The notes: generated by a model not told the origin, from the sequence alone. 64,000 bases of DNA from Silurus meridionalis (GCF_014805685.1 NC_060899.1:10764454-10828453), one strand, 5' to 3'; positions 1 to 12,371 are shown, numbered from the stretch's first letter. Made by a program: numbers and translations.

Positions 1-1269
1 TCCGGCATGAGGGAATAAAATAGGGTAAAAAGGAGAATAAAAATATAAATATAATAACAAAATTTAAAGAAAAATATAATAAGAAAAAGAAGGCAGATAA
101 ATAAAGATATAAAGATATATAAATATATATGTATATATACATACATATACATATATACATATATATATATATATACATACACAAAAAAAATGTACACAGA
201 AAATGTTTATGGCAGTGTGCAGTTAACCAGTAAACAACAGTAAACAAGTTAGGCATGGTTTTTGATTGTCCATGAGTGTCCGTGTGCAGTAAGGTGTGGT
301 GTAAAGTGTCCTTGTGCGGAATGGTGTGGTATAAAAATAAGAATATAAAAAAATATGAAATAAATATGAAAAAGAAAATATGAAATGTAAAGTGCACTGT
401 GCTGTGCAAGTCCATGGTATAATGTGCCATAGCACGAAAAGTGTGATTGTGCAGGGGAAAAAGTGTGATGATGGAGAGAGTGGGGTCCATCAACTTCTTT
501 GATGGACCCTTGCGAGGCCTGTTCCGAGTGGAAAACGTATTGGAAAACCTCTTTATGACCCTGGCCACTGTACTGTAGCTCAGTTTCCGGGTGTTACTAA
601 TCTATTTATATCCTGGGCCATCTTTGTGGAGAGAAATTATTCTAATTCGCAAATCCTCAGGGAATTTTAACCATGAGGTGCCATGTTAAACATCCAGTTT
701 TCAATATGAGAGAATTGTACACAAAGCACCAAATTTAAACTGCCCTAATACAAGATACACAAATTTGATTGGTCCAGTCAAGCAGACAAAACCATAAAGA
801 TGATGAATAAAACATGTGGCTTTGCATGGTTAAATGACGTACAGCTGTTATCACTTTTGTTGCCAGCTATAGCTGAATGTTGGGTTATTTTTAGAGGACA
901 GTGAATCTGTACTGCTATAGAAGCTGCACATTGACTACTCTAAAATATATCCAAGTTTAATGTCTATAGTATTGTCTCTTAAGAAGATATGCTGAAATTA
1001 TTATTTTTTTTTATGTAAGGGGTTATACTAACTCTTGTGAGATACTATATATATTCTAATATTGTTCCATGAAATTGTATTAATTTATTCCCAACAGTCG
1101 CTTCTTTTCATTTTGTAGTGTTTCTCTTGACTGCACTGCTTCCAGTATGCATATGTGGATGTTAAATCTTTTGTCCAATCAGATTTCAGCCTCTATGTGC
1201 TGCCATGTCAATCTAATCTGCCCAGGGCCTTCAGAATCAGTAGTGCTGGCCGATGTACCCTAAACTATG
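1..1269. other. AT-rich intergenic DNA, no gene recognised
   Basis: No convincing coding exon is visible. Positions 112-182 are a degenerate TA/CATA simple repeat. The segment around 200-600 has short recurring GTGT-containing strings but nothing I can assign to a family. The short open frames here have no recognisable domain. Confidence 0.6.
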
Positions 1270-1511
1270 TATGTGCAAACCTGGTGAAAAACTACAGGAA
1301 ACGTTTGAACTCTGTAATTGCAAACAAAGGCTACTGTACCAAATATTAACATTGACTTTCTCAGGTGATCAAATACTTATTTGCAGCTGTATCATTCAAA
1401 TAAATAGTTTAAAAATCATATATTGTGATTTCTGTATTTTTTTTTTAGATTATGTCTCTCACAGTGGACATGCACCTACGATGACAATTTCAGACAACTC
1501 CATGATTTGCA
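1270..1511 (+). mobile_element. Tc1-like transposon, right-end relic
   Basis: This stretch matches the right end of the Tc1 element at 52,014-53,591 almost base for base. It contains the last codons of the transposase (frame ending NKGYCTKY) and then the inner part of the long terminal inverted repeat with GTGATCAAATACTTATTTGC. The remainder of the transposase and the outer terminus are missing. It is a fossil fragment on the + strand. Confidence 0.8.
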
Positions 1512-1689
1512 ATAAGTCTGTTTCTCTAAACATACAGTCTTCAAATTGGCCTTACCAATTGGCCTCATTTTTCCATTTGATTGGTTGGTCAGAGGAAAAC
1601 TGTTACAGCCAAGTTCGACTGGCAAAACACGTCTGTTGCGATCTGCACACATTAGACTTTTTTATGCCCACTATGGCAATGACATAGGA

Positions 1690-2212
1690 AACTCACATTC
1701 GGGTACATGCAGTGTCTTTATTGGGGGTTAAAACTGAAAGTAAAAAAAGTGGGAAAAGTTTTCTGGTGCTCAGAAATAGGAGTGTGAAGTGGCTGGAGCA
1801 GGGGAAGGAGCGTGGCTTTCCCACCACACTCCTATGCCTCAGGTCCCGAATGGCAGCCTGGCTCTGCCCAGGTGGCCATCAGCACGTAGGAAACAGAGAC
1901 TTCCTGCCGCAAGGTCGAGGAGTCTCCCACCTTTACGTGGCATTGCGAGGGTTGGCGGAAATTCCTCTACCACATCTGCCGTCTTTGCCTGTAGTGAGAG
2001 AGGATGGGGAGAGAGTCACTATTAGTCAGGAACCAAAGGTTCTCCCTCTCACTGTCCTCTCGGCAGCCTTTTAAAGGCACCGCCAGCCTTTAAGACAGTG
2101 AGGAGCCGCCACTCTAATTGAACTCCAACCGCGTCTCTTCACGACGCCACGCCTCCTTGTCCTCCATGCTGAGCTTGCCCCTTCATAAGGCAGAGGCCCA
2201 TCGTCACATCAT
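1690..2212 (-). mobile_element. GC-rich block, possible solo LTR
   Basis: Base composition rises sharply compared with both flanks. Read on the minus strand the block begins TGTGACGATGGGCC, contains a CTTTAAAAGGC TATA-like stretch and ends shortly after CCCCAATAAAGAC, which could be a polyadenylation signal. That order fits a retrotransposon LTR. No internal retroviral gene is adjacent, so it would be a solo LTR. Boundaries are approximate, and a different GC-rich repeat is equally possible. Confidence 0.35.
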
Positions 2213-2248
2213 ATATATGTATTTGTAGGTATGACAAATGCCCCAAAT

Positions 2249-2387
2249 CTTCTTCTTCTTCTTTGGGCTGCTCCCATTAGGGGTCGCCACAGCGGATCAT
2301 CCGTCTCCATACCACCCTGTCCTTTACATCTGCCTCTTTTACACCAACTACCTGCATGTCTTCCTTAACCACATCCATGAACCTCCT
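2249..2387 (-). mobile_element. 5'-truncated RTE LINE 3' end with target duplication
   Basis: The minus strand repeats the last ~140 bp of the RTE LINE at 31,597-34,737, including GTGGCGACCCCTAATGGGAG and a (GAA)n tail. The insert is bracketed by perfect 7-bp direct repeats CCCAAAT at 2,242-2,248 and 2,388-2,394, as expected for a target-primed insertion that stopped early. Confidence 0.85.
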
Positions 2388-2889
2388 CCCAAATACTCAA
2401 TATAATTAATTAATAAAAAAAAAGACATGCTGTTTAACAAAGAATGTATCATCGTTGATATGGCTTTCTGCAAGATGTTTCTTCATGAAAAGGGTCTCTA
2501 ATGTCAGTGTTATATTACAGTCTGACATTTAAAAAAAATCTGAATATATATCCTTTTTCTTTCACAGCCCCATGATTTATTAACTTAAAGTAAGAAAAGT
2601 GTAAAAAGAGTGTCTGGTATAGAATTTGACAAATGATAGCTGCAATAAAGTAAATGATTACAGGAACTAGGTTGTTTTCATACTATAAATGGATAAACAT
2701 TACAAGTAGAAACATTATACAGTATATACAACACAATGTAGAAATACAAAAGAAGAAAAAAAGACCACAAGTAGGTAGTTACGCTATCAAACATATTGCA
2801 AATAGGTAATATTGCACAGTTTTAAATGATCTTTATTGCAAATGTATTGCATAAAAAACTTTGTTAATGTTAGTATTGCACAGTTAAAC

Positions 2890-3830
2890 AGTAAAAACTG
2901 TATATTTTGGTGACTGGTTCACAGGGAGAAGCTTTGATTGTAAAGTCTAATAGCAGCAGGGAGAAAAGACCGTCTGTATCGCTCCTACAAACACTTAGGA
3001 TTTAACAGTCTGTCACTGAAGGAGCTGCTCAGAGATGAAACTGTTTCATACAGGGGGTGAGGGTTGTTCTCCAGCAATGATAATAGTTTAGCTCCTTTCT
3101 CCCACCTCCTGTACAGTGTCCAGGGGAATCCCTCCTGATCAGCTTGTCCAGTCTCTTCCTGTCTGCAGTAGAGATGCTGCTGCACCAGCAGACTACACCA
3201 TAGAAGAAGGCTGAGGCCACCACAGAATCAAAAAAGGTCTTCAGTAGCTCCCCCTGCACTCCAAAAGACCATAGTCTCCTCAGCAGAAAGAGTCTGTTCT
3301 GTCCTTTCTTATAAATTGCATCAGTATTATCTGTCCAGTCCAGTTTGCTGTTCAGATAAACACCCAGGTATTTGGATGAGTCCACTCGCACAATGTCCTT
3401 TCCCTGAATGTTCACTTGTGTTAATAAAGTTTGTTTGTGCCTCCACCACCAGTTCTTTGGTTTTCCCCGCATTTATCTGGAGGCAGCTCTGTTTGCACCA
3501 GTCCACAAAGTTCTGGATCAGTCCTCTGTACTCATCATCATGCGTGATCAGACCGACGATGGCAGAGTCATCAGAGAACTTTTGCAGGTGACAGGTTGCT
3601 GAGTGCAGAGAGAGGTGGGGCTGGAGCAGGTTGATGTGTAAGCAGAGAAGGGGGGGTTGCAGGGGAATGGGTGGGGCTGAGGAGGGTAGCTGATCAAATC
3701 TGTTAAAGAATAGATTCAGATCATTCACCCACTTCTGGTCACCCCACACCGGTTTTAAGCCCCTTCCACATGCTGCTGACGTTGTTCTGCTGCAGCTGAT
3801 CCTCCATATCTTCCATAACAACATTTCCTG
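2890..3830 (-). pseudogene. L2/Rex1-like LINE reverse transcriptase remnant
   Basis: Minus-strand frames carry fragments of a non-LTR reverse transcriptase. One has FSDDSAIVG, the degenerate FADD catalytic box, followed by FVDWCKQSCLQINAGKTKE. A second frame has SSKYLGVYLNSKLDW and LLRRLWSFGVQGELLKTFFD, the thumb and C-terminal region of L2/CR1-type enzymes. The two frames are separated by a frameshift near 3,450. Most of the fingers and palm upstream of FSDD is deleted, because the linker (GDQKWVNDLN) lies only about 60 residues before it. The copy is dead. The exact clade (L2 or Rex1) is uncertain. Confidence 0.75.
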
Positions 3831-5688
3831 GTGAATTGCTTTTAAATTTCTATTTAATATAGACCTCCAGTATGCCTTTCACCTTTTACAATATTAATAT
3901 AAATATCTGCACACATCATTAGACTTAGCAATTAACAGAATGCTGTGTGCTTTCCACCACTGGAGCATTCACAAGGTTCAGCACCATTATTGTTTCTTTT
4001 TGTCATCTAAGCTACCTAAGTATTCCATCCAATATCAGCCTGGTGTGACACACACACACAATGCCACCTTGTGTGACACATTCAAATGCTTATAGGTTCA
4101 CTTTATGCCTATTCCTACTATGTTTAAATCTATGTTTTACTATGTAGAAATGCTCACTCGAGGGCTCATTGCTTGCACATGCATCATGGACAGCTCAAAA
4201 AACAGATTCAAGCTGTCTTCAAATGACAATACTCATTTATGTATGCAGATGCTTACCAACACCAACGTCAACAGACGAGCTGGAATTGTGTTTGGCTTTC
4301 ATTTCCGCCTCTGATTCGTGTTCCTCCCCCTGGCAGATGATGGAAACGATTGGCTCATACTCTTACTGCATGCCTTGTTTTCGGAAGCAGCTGCCGATCA
4401 CCTTCTCAATCTCTGCTCTTTATCACAGAGTGGGAGCCACAGGAAAGGGTTTAGTGTGGCTTGAATAAGCGGACTTGGATAGCAATCGGTTTAATGGAGC
4501 TAAATATTGATTGCATATCAGTTTAACGCTGATAAGCCTTTATGTTTTTAAATACTCGACTGATCCTTTATCTACTCGACTGATCCTTTTGCCTTGACTA
4601 CAGATTAGTGTATATGATAGTATCTTCTGTTAATTTGCTTAAAAAAAGCAGAGATTTACTATAGCCACTTGTAACTGAATAAAATAAAACTGAATTTTTA
4701 CTCCTTTTACCATTTTTGACTAAATAAGAATAAAGACTAAACTCCACATTTACCAATTTAGCGAGTGAAAACATCTTTAATATAATCGTTCCCATAGACC
4801 AATATAATGCTATATATAATGCTCTTTTTGGATAATAATTTTTTATTAATATCAAGTATTCATTTCTAGAAAGAGAAAAAAAAAATTTAAATAGTGCATA
4901 TGTCAGGAAATATGCATAATAATATGTAAAAAAAGAAAAGAATTTTTATTATATTTAAAATATTCTCAAGGTTAAGATGCCATTTGCAAAAAAAAAAAAA
5001 AAAAAGGCAAGATGTTTAAACAAACTCCCTGGATGTGCATGAATCAAACCGTAAACTACTAAACTGAAAAATAATATACTGTGTATCTGAAAAGTGATCT
5101 TGTACCAGCAATGTTAATCAGCTGCATTTCTCCTCTGTGTTCGTGAGAACTTGTGCATAACTGCATCACCTTTTAGCTTATTAATAAAAAACATAGAAAA
5201 TCATGTAACATCTAAATACACATACTGTATTATACCACAACACTGCTAACATATGAAAAATGAAATAGTTAGAAGGTGTTGATTACTTTTCTACAGCTGC
5301 AGCTCTAATAGTAGTTGGCTACAAGGCAAATGGCAGATTTAGATTAAAGTGCACTTCTAATATGGTTTCTATGGTAACCGCTGATTCTCACTGACTTTAG
5401 AACGCATGCTCTAAACCTAATAGATTAAAACATGCTGTTATTTAAAAAATTATTATTTTACGTATTTATTGAACATTTATATAAAAAGTTCCATTTGTTA
5501 GAGGTTTGCAGCAGTCGGTATTAAAGTCTTCAAGACATAAGAAAGGATTTATTTTTTTTAGAAAAGAAAACAATTGTTTATACTTGTTAAGCACCATCAC
5601 AAATTTCCTGAATGTGAAATATTAAAATAGTAAAACTATCGAATTATTTTAAAAAGCACAATGTATTTTCTAAAGGTGCCTTTTTCTT
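3831..5688. other. intergenic, no feature recognised
   Basis: AT-rich DNA with an A-run at about 4,988-5,006. The open frames at 4,105-4,470 have no domain I recognise and no convincing splice context. Confidence 0.5.
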
Positions 5689-5880
5689 GTCACATGTACG
5701 TTACAGCACAGGGAAATTATTTCTATACATACCCCAACGCTGTTAGGAAGCTGTAGTCAGAGAACAATATCACCGGTGATTCAGCACCCTGGGAGCAGAG
5801 CGGGTTAAGGGCCCAAGAGTGGAAGTTCAAACCCGCAACCTTTTAATCAATAACCCAAGCCTTAACCACTGGGCAACCAC
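5689..5880 (-). repeat. tRNA-derived SINE
   Basis: On the minus strand the head reads GTGGTTGCCCAGTGGTTAAGG (A box) and then GGTTGCGGGTTTGAAC (B box), an internal RNA polymerase III promoter. The tail includes CCCTGTGCTGTAACGTACAT, resembling the LINE-like 3' ends of common teleost SINEs. I did not find a clear target duplication. Confidence 0.65.
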
Positions 5881-6800
5881 TTTCCAGGAATTAGAAGATA
5901 CACAATAGCAAATTGCTGTAGTATAATCCACCATGTTGTTGATTATTTTCCAATAACAGTAAACTCACCTTGTTTTATAACATTAACATCAGTTACAACA
6001 TGTTAAAATTCTGGATAGATCTGAGGATTTGGGAATTTCTGTTCTTTTCATGAACTGTTTAGAAACAGTTGCTGCCTTATATATCACAAAGAATTTAACA
6101 ACAGACATTCTTTGGTCTGAATGAATGCTCAAAAATCTAATAATATTTAGTATTTCACAAACACAGATGTACAAGACAGAATAACACAACATAACTGAAA
6201 TAAATCATTGTCTATTTTAAATTTCTATTTCAAATACATCCAAAATTACTGCTCATACACATAAGCTAGCATCACTGGACCTGCACTACATTTTAACCAG
6301 GTAACAAAGTGCTTACAATTTCCTTATAGGAAATCCTAACAAATCATACCACTAGGTTCATGGACTAGCCAGTGTTGGAAGACATCAGTTTAACTAAACC
6401 CAGGTTGTTCCTTGGCCCTCTGTCCCCATGTGCATGTCATTTCCGTTCCTCTAAATACAGACCATCTGTTTTCTGCAGTTTCTCTCCATTTCTCATTTTC
6501 TCTCACTCATTCTCACTGTCTGCATGTCTGAAATCATTGTCCATGCGGGAACATGTCTAGGGTAGTAAGGCTTCGCTTTCAGGACACTTCTCTGAGAATT
6601 ATTAAAGGCTTAAGGTTTGCAGCTGGATGAATATTTAATGTGTTGGACCTGGGAGCCTTTGCCCAAGCCCAGAGCAAATGCATCAGAGACAGCCTACAAT
6701 GAGACAGACAGACACACATACACACCTGGACTCACAGGTGTGTGTTGAAATACAGCTGTTCACACACAATACTACACTATATGCAGAAAGAGAGGGGGAG

Positions 6801-6856
<56 letters not shown>

Positions 6857-7732
6857 GAGAGATCTGCAATGTCAGAATTGCTTTGAGTCCCAGATGCAGT
6901 ATTTATTCGAAATGTGTCCAGTTTATTTTATAATAATGGATGTAATAGGCTTTATTTTGGGAGGTTTTTTTTTTTGTCAAAATTCTATTTGGTCGATGTC
7001 CAGAGTTTTCTGTGGGTTCTTTGTTATAAAAGAAACATTCGGAGTCCACCCACAAGAAGGAGCCTTTGCAGCACCAACCTGCTTGTGTTAGATTTGGATT
7101 CATCTCTTTAAGCAGGTCTTAGGGTTCCACCTAGTGGTGGCTGAAATAATGAGAATAAGAGCATAGTTTTTGACTTGAAATTTGTGCAATTTCTGTAAAA
7201 CGCTGTGTGTAAGTTTACCCACAAGGGTAAAATATTGAAAGCGATCAAAAGTATTGGTCATTTCCTGATTAATAGTTTTTTGCTACGTTTTTTGTTAAGT
7301 AACCATAAAAGTTACTCCATTGTTCCATTCCATTGTTGTCCATTGCTTTTAACCCAGCTTCCATTTAGCCTTTCAATGCTGGTGCTTGGGTTTACTAAAT
7401 CTTTCTTGATGATAGGAAACATTTAGTAAACCCAGACATGTGTTGAATTTTACAGTTTCGTATAAATATTGCTAATTTCCTAATAAAAAATTAAAATCAT
7501 ATTATTTTGTCATTGGGGCTTTTTATTGCTCACTAATATTGCTTATATTACACCCCAACAAATAATTTAAATAGTATAATCCTGCTATATGGAATCAAAA
7601 AGAAGAAAATTAGTTCTCATTTGAGATATTTTTCAAGCTTCTTCCTCTTGTCATCTCAGAAACTCAGTCATTCGGGATCTACAGAACATCCCAAATTATA
7701 AATTGGAAAGCTGCTTTTTCTTAGTTAAAAGC
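5881..7732. other. intergenic with a long GA microsatellite
   Basis: The only clear structure is an interrupted (GA)n tract at about 6,803-6,862. The open frames through the tract are repeat artefacts. Nothing else is recognised. Confidence 0.6.
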
Positions 7733-7742
7733 ACTACACAAA

Positions 7743-7975
7743 CTAAAACTTTCTTTGGGCTTCTCCCATCAGGGGTCGCCACAGCGGCTCATCCGCATGT
7801 TTGATTTGGCAGATGTATTTACGCTGGATGCTAACGCAACCCTCTTGCTAACGCAACCCTCCCCATTTCTCTGGGCTTGGGACCAGCACACTAAGAGTGG
7901 TTGGTTCCCTGACCGGGGATCGAACGCAGGCCGCAGCAGTGAGAGCGCCGCATCCTAACCACTAGACCACCAGGG
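7743..7975 (-). repeat. composite SINE: tRNA-Glu head plus RTE 5' and 3' ends
   Basis: Read on the minus strand, 7,975-7,905 is a full-length tRNA-Glu-like head with matching acceptor ends (TCCCTGG and TCAGGGA), an A box with GTCTAGTGGTTAG, CTC in the anticodon position and a B box GTTCGATCC. It is followed by sequence of the RTE 5' region (GTCCCAAGCCC, ATGGGGAGGGTTGCG) and then the RTE 3' terminus (GCTGTGGCGACCCCTGATGG). Perfect 10-bp target duplications ACTACACAAA lie at 7,733-7,742 and 7,976-7,985. The RTE-identical 3' end implies mobilisation by the RTE enzyme. It is a SINE and not a tRNA gene. Confidence 0.9.
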
Positions 7976-7985
7976 ACTACACAAA

Positions 7986-10504
7986 TAAACCTGAATTAAA
8001 TTCAGTTGAAGTGCTCAGCACTAAAGCCTTTAGCTTACTGATTGAAGAGTTGAGTTTAAAAGTGAACACAAATTTTGGGGCACTGAGAAATTCCCCAACC
8101 CTAAACTGCTCTCATGGTTCTGCATCACTGTTGACCCTGTATGCTTCCTTCCAAGCTAAAATATGCTGAGAAAAGAAGTGTTCTTTCTCTTTTCCTTTTA
8201 AGGTAGAAATGTAGTTAATAAAATCCAGTGGATGAAGAAATATTTATTTGAGAAGACTTAGCTGCACAGCCTACTCACATCATTTCAAAATGTTTGCATG
8301 TTTAGATTCAAATTATGAACATGTCATGAATCCATTATTCTGTCCCATTATTGAATTATTAACTAAATTGCTGAATACCTGGCCTGCATGGGTGCTCACA
8401 GTTTCTATTGTGTTTAACAAGCATTTCTGTTGTTTTCCTGCACAGATTATGAATAATAAGAGCTTTCTGAATTGAGAATACATTTTCTTTGACTCACTGC
8501 ATACACTCCTGGGCATAAAAATGGACCAAGCCCAAAATGGCAAAATTTGAAGCTCGTAATATGCTTAGCAGCAAACGAATGGCAACTTAGATATGGATTG
8601 CTTTCCCTGACAGGTTCATTGAAATGTGGGTACATATCCTTTTTATTTTATACAGAAAGACGAGTTAGTGTTGATAACTTCAGACAGAAAATGAGTCATT
8701 AAAAGCTGTTGTGAATCCAGACGTGATGAATTTCACAGCAAACATTTCAGTCATGGTCATGATTTTACCTCTGTGTACAACACGACTGAGTTTGCCTGTT
8801 TCTAGCTTTTTCCCGATAAAACAAGAGAAAACAAGCAAATGGTGGCACAGGACATCTCGAGTGCATTTTTTTAAATTGGTGACTAGTATATGATTCTCAT
8901 ATCATTAACATTATGTTGTTCAGGATTGTGTGTTTCATGCCATTTTAACCTTCTTTTTCAAGTTGTCCTTTTGTGAAACCCAATCAGTTCCACAGAAACA
9001 ACAGCAGTGCTTTCAGTTATTTGTATGACCGATCTGAGTGCTACAGATTATTGACAGCGAACTTGTTGAGATTCTGGACATCATTCAGTAATAGTCTTTT
9101 CAATATGACAGATTTTTCAACAGAGGGAGCTATAGCCTAGATACACTGTCTCCAAGCAGATGTGTTTGGACCGTTGGAAGTTTGGACAGTTTGTCTAAAG
9201 AAAGTGACTTTGCCTGCAATTGCCAGCAGTAAAGCAGCTTTATTTGGCTAAAGTAAGGGTGTTATTTACATTGTTGCTATGTGTTAGCATGGCACAGAAC
9301 TCTACAGTGCAGTAAAAAAGGTCCAGATATCTGTGTGAATGAATGACATGCTCTTAAGTTTGTGATCTTTGGTAGTATTTCAGTTCCTGTCATCTTTTCA
9401 ATATGTCTGCCAAGCCGCAAACTAGACTGATTCTGATTGGTGAGAAGGAAACATAACTATCAACAATCACATCAAAGCTCATTTAATTTTAATGTGGGAT
9501 TATTTCTGTAGTTTTTTTAATGATTGTATTATTAACTGTATTCTTATTTCCTCTTAATAAAATATTTAAGTATTCTGTTAGTCATGCTTGCGCATTTTTG
9601 CATTTATGTGTTATAAGTGGAGAATGTTGATGCTCTTGGGTTCATATAGGGTCAGAACCAAACATGAGATACATTTTGTTTCTCAGACGTTTGGGGCCAT
9701 GGCCACTGTAGGGTGTGGTGGGGTTTGGTTTGTTAGCACTCAGAACTTTTCCCACTCGAGACAGCTGCTAAAGTAAAACATCTGCATCGAATCTCGTGTC
9801 GGCTGTAGATAATAAGGGTGGAGGGGTGCGAGAAGAAAGCCTGATAAATAGAATTTTGAGGAGATAGTGTAGGAGTTATTTGTGTTTTATTGAAAATAGA
9901 ATAGAATAGAATAGAATTTAAAACATTTTTGTCGAAGTAGGTTACCTTCAAATTGAGTGTTTCATTACAGTGGAGTTGCTTTATCAATAATGGCAATTAC
10001 TGGCAAACAGTAAAGGAAAAAAGTGAAGAAAATATGAGTGGACATAATAAAGACAAAAAACAATAACTTATGACTGTTAATTAAGAAATCTTGCATTGTG
10101 CATTTTTATATTATATTACCTCTCCATCAGAGTTTTAACAAAGTATGTGTATTGTGTGATGAAGTATGTGTCAGTGTCAGAATGAATTTTTTGATACAGA
10201 CTCAGCCCTGGATAAGGGTGTCTGCTAGATGTCATATGTAAATATAACTGTAGAAAAGCCTTAAAGCATCTATGATCATCAAGTCTGATATTCCCTGTTG
10301 CCTCTCAGCAACTTATCACAAAATGAAGTGGGGGATTTCAGCTATATAATTTAATAATTAAACAGTAAAACAAATGTCGAATTTTTCTACTGTCACATTC
10401 AGACTTTACAATATTTCAGATCTTTGTCCTTAAGAAGGGTTTTCTGTGTGATGTGTTCAGTCAGCAGTAATAGAAATTTCTAGAAGAAATAGAAATTACT
10501 GTAG
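7986..10504. other. intergenic, no gene recognised
   Basis: A short (AATAG)n array is at 9,892-9,918, and a GGATAAGGGTGTCTGCTA string at about 10,212 is a fragment of a common teleost interspersed repeat. No coding exon is supported. Confidence 0.55.
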
Positions 10505-11021
10505 CTACACTATATGGGCAAACCTTTCCAGCCATACTGTATGTAGTTCTTTGCCAAAAGGTTGGAGGCACACAATTGTATATCATCTCTTTGGATGTAG
10601 TAGCATTCAGCTTTCCCTTAACTTGAACTAAGAGACTCAAACCTGTTTCAGCATAACAATGCCCCTGTTCACAAAGTCAGCTTCATGCAGATATTGTTTA
10701 CATGGGTTGGATTGGAAAATTTTGAGTGGCCTGGTACTGAACTCTGACCTCAACACTACTGAACACCTTTGGGATGAATTGGAGCGCTGACTGCACCCCA
10801 GGCCTCTTCAGCATACATAATTTCCTAAGGTTACTGACACCCTTGTGGCTAAATGAGCACAAATCTCCACAACGACCAATGCAAATATTTGGTGGAACGT
10901 CTTTCCAGAAGGGTGGAGGTTATTAGAACAGCAATGGGGGACTAAATATGGAATGGAATGTTCACAAAGCACATGCAAATATTATTATCAGGTGTTCACA
11001 ATATTTTGTTCATATAATGTA
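10505..11021 (+). mobile_element. internally deleted Tc1-like transposon
   Basis: The left end CTACACTATATGGGCAAA and the right end TTGTTCATATAATGTATA are inverted relatives. The interior holds decayed transposase sequence, with DNA corresponding to CCTGACCTCAACnnnnnTGAACACCTTTGGGATGAATTGG, the SPDLNPIEHLWDEL region containing the last acidic residue of the DDE triad. The upstream domains are missing and the frames are broken. Similar relics lie at 11,586-11,735 and 29,836-30,090. Confidence 0.75.
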
Positions 11022-11260
11022 TACATTAACATTGTTCTGAATTCTGTGCTTATGATATGTCAAATAATGACCAGAATAATGCTTCTAATAAATGCAAAGG
11101 TTGGAAGACTGGATATCTTTTTTTTTTTTAGTTTAGTAAGTTTAGTAAGTTTAGTAAGAGTAAACTTAGACAGGAAAGTAATGTGAGTAAACACTTAGAC
11201 ACACAATAACATAACCTTAAAAATGTGTACATAAAGTTAAAATAATAGACTTAACTTATA

Positions 11261-11584
11261 CAGTGGAACCTCGGGTTACGAGCGCCCCTGGATACGTAAA
11301 ATTCAGGTTAAGAGTCGCAATTCATAAAAAATGTTGCCTCTAGTTACGAGAAATTTTTTAGGATACGAGCGTTGCGCACGGAAAAATCGCAGGCAGGTTA
11401 GTTTTTTTACCTATCACCACGTGCGCTCGCTGCGCTCTCGTGCAGCACATACACATCCGCTCGTCGCTCTAACAGTGTGGAATTACTGAACTTTAAATAC
11501 TGTACGTATTCCAAAATTTGTAAATATTGTAGGTTAAGAGTAAAGTGATGGAACCAATTAAACTCGTAACCCGAGGTTCCACTG
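11261..11584. mobile_element. pogo/Tigger-like MITE with perfect terminal repeats
   Basis: The left terminus begins CAGTGGAACCTCGGGTTACG and its reverse complement closes the element, giving perfect 22-bp terminal inverted repeats. TA dinucleotides flank it at 11,259-11,260 and 11,585-11,586, the target duplication of Tc1/mariner/pogo transposons. It is 324 bp and non-coding, and the interior is partly self-complementary. Confidence 0.88.
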
Positions 11585-11585
11585 T

Positions 11586-11735
11586 ATACTTGAAAGCAAA
11601 GTCAGCTCCATGAAGATATGGCTTACGTGGGTTTAAGATCCTGTCTGGCCTGCTATAGAGTTCTGACCTCAACCCCCATTGAATACTTTTGGAATGAAAT
11701 GGAGCACTGACTGCACCCCCAGGCCTCTACTACAG
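11586..11735 (+). mobile_element. Tc1-like transposase fragment
   Basis: The stretch AGTCAGCTCCATGAAGATAT followed by a decayed CTGACCTCAACCCCCATTGA and TTTTGGAATGAAATGGAGCA matches the third-catalytic-residue region of the element at 10,505-11,021. Both ends are missing, and the MITE abuts it on the left. Confidence 0.7.
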
Positions 11736-11917
11736 GCCTTTACTATCTCCCTGGCATGACAATTGGTGTTAAAGAGATTAAAAAGGTACTTTTAAATTAA
11801 TAGTGTTATAATGTTTTACAGTGTATCAACACAAAAGAATCAATTGTTTACTATACAGTACCAACAGCATGCATCTTAACCTGTATAATCAAATTCCCAA
11901 TGCCCATATTGTGGTAT

Positions 11918-11957
11918 AAGATATACCTTTATTTGTCCCACAGTGGGAAAATATCTA
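11918..11957 (-). repeat. LINE 3'-tail fragment
   Basis: AAGATATACCTTTATTTGTC followed by CCACAGTGGGAAAAT is nearly identical to 61,318-61,360. In teleosts this string is the terminal end of an L2/Rex1-type LINE, here on the minus strand and severely 5'-truncated. Confidence 0.6.
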
Positions 11958-11964
11958 ATCCACT

Positions 11965-12056
11965 ATATGTATGTATGTATATATGTATGCATGTATGTAT
12001 GTATGTAGGTATGTATGTATGTATGTATGTATGTATGTATGTATGTATGTATGTAT
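11965..12056. repeat. (TATG)n microsatellite
   Basis: Tandem TATG with a few TATA, TGCA and GTAG interruptions, directly visible. Confidence 0.95.
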
Positions 12057-12304
12057 AGCTACAATACTTTATGTACTGTATGTATACTATATGTATGTAT
12101 TTAACATTTTCATTACTGCTGAATGAACACATGACACAGAAAAACCTGCTTAAGGAGCTGTACACAATTAAGATTTAGAATATGTATATCTGCATAATTT
12201 TATCTCAAGAAAGATGAAGTTGGAAGCTTTGTTGTAATTTTAAATATCTTTAAATAAGTGGACAAACTGATCTGTTTTATGTTTTATGATTTTCTCTGTG
12301 GATA

Positions 12305-12305
<1 letters not shown>

Positions 12306-12370
<65 letters not shown>
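12306..12370. repeat. (GT)n microsatellite
   Basis: About 32 uninterrupted GT units. Open frames through it are artefacts. Confidence 0.98.

Positions 12371-12371
<1 letters not shown>

Noticed and set aside
1712..2074. 120-codon open frame in the GC-rich block
   Set aside because: GC-rich DNA gives long frames by chance. There is no recognisable domain, and overlapping frames are equally open.
7905..7975. Functional tRNA-Glu (CTC) gene on the minus strand
   Set aside because: It folds plausibly, but it is the head of an element with 10-bp target duplications and has no terminator T-run directly after it.
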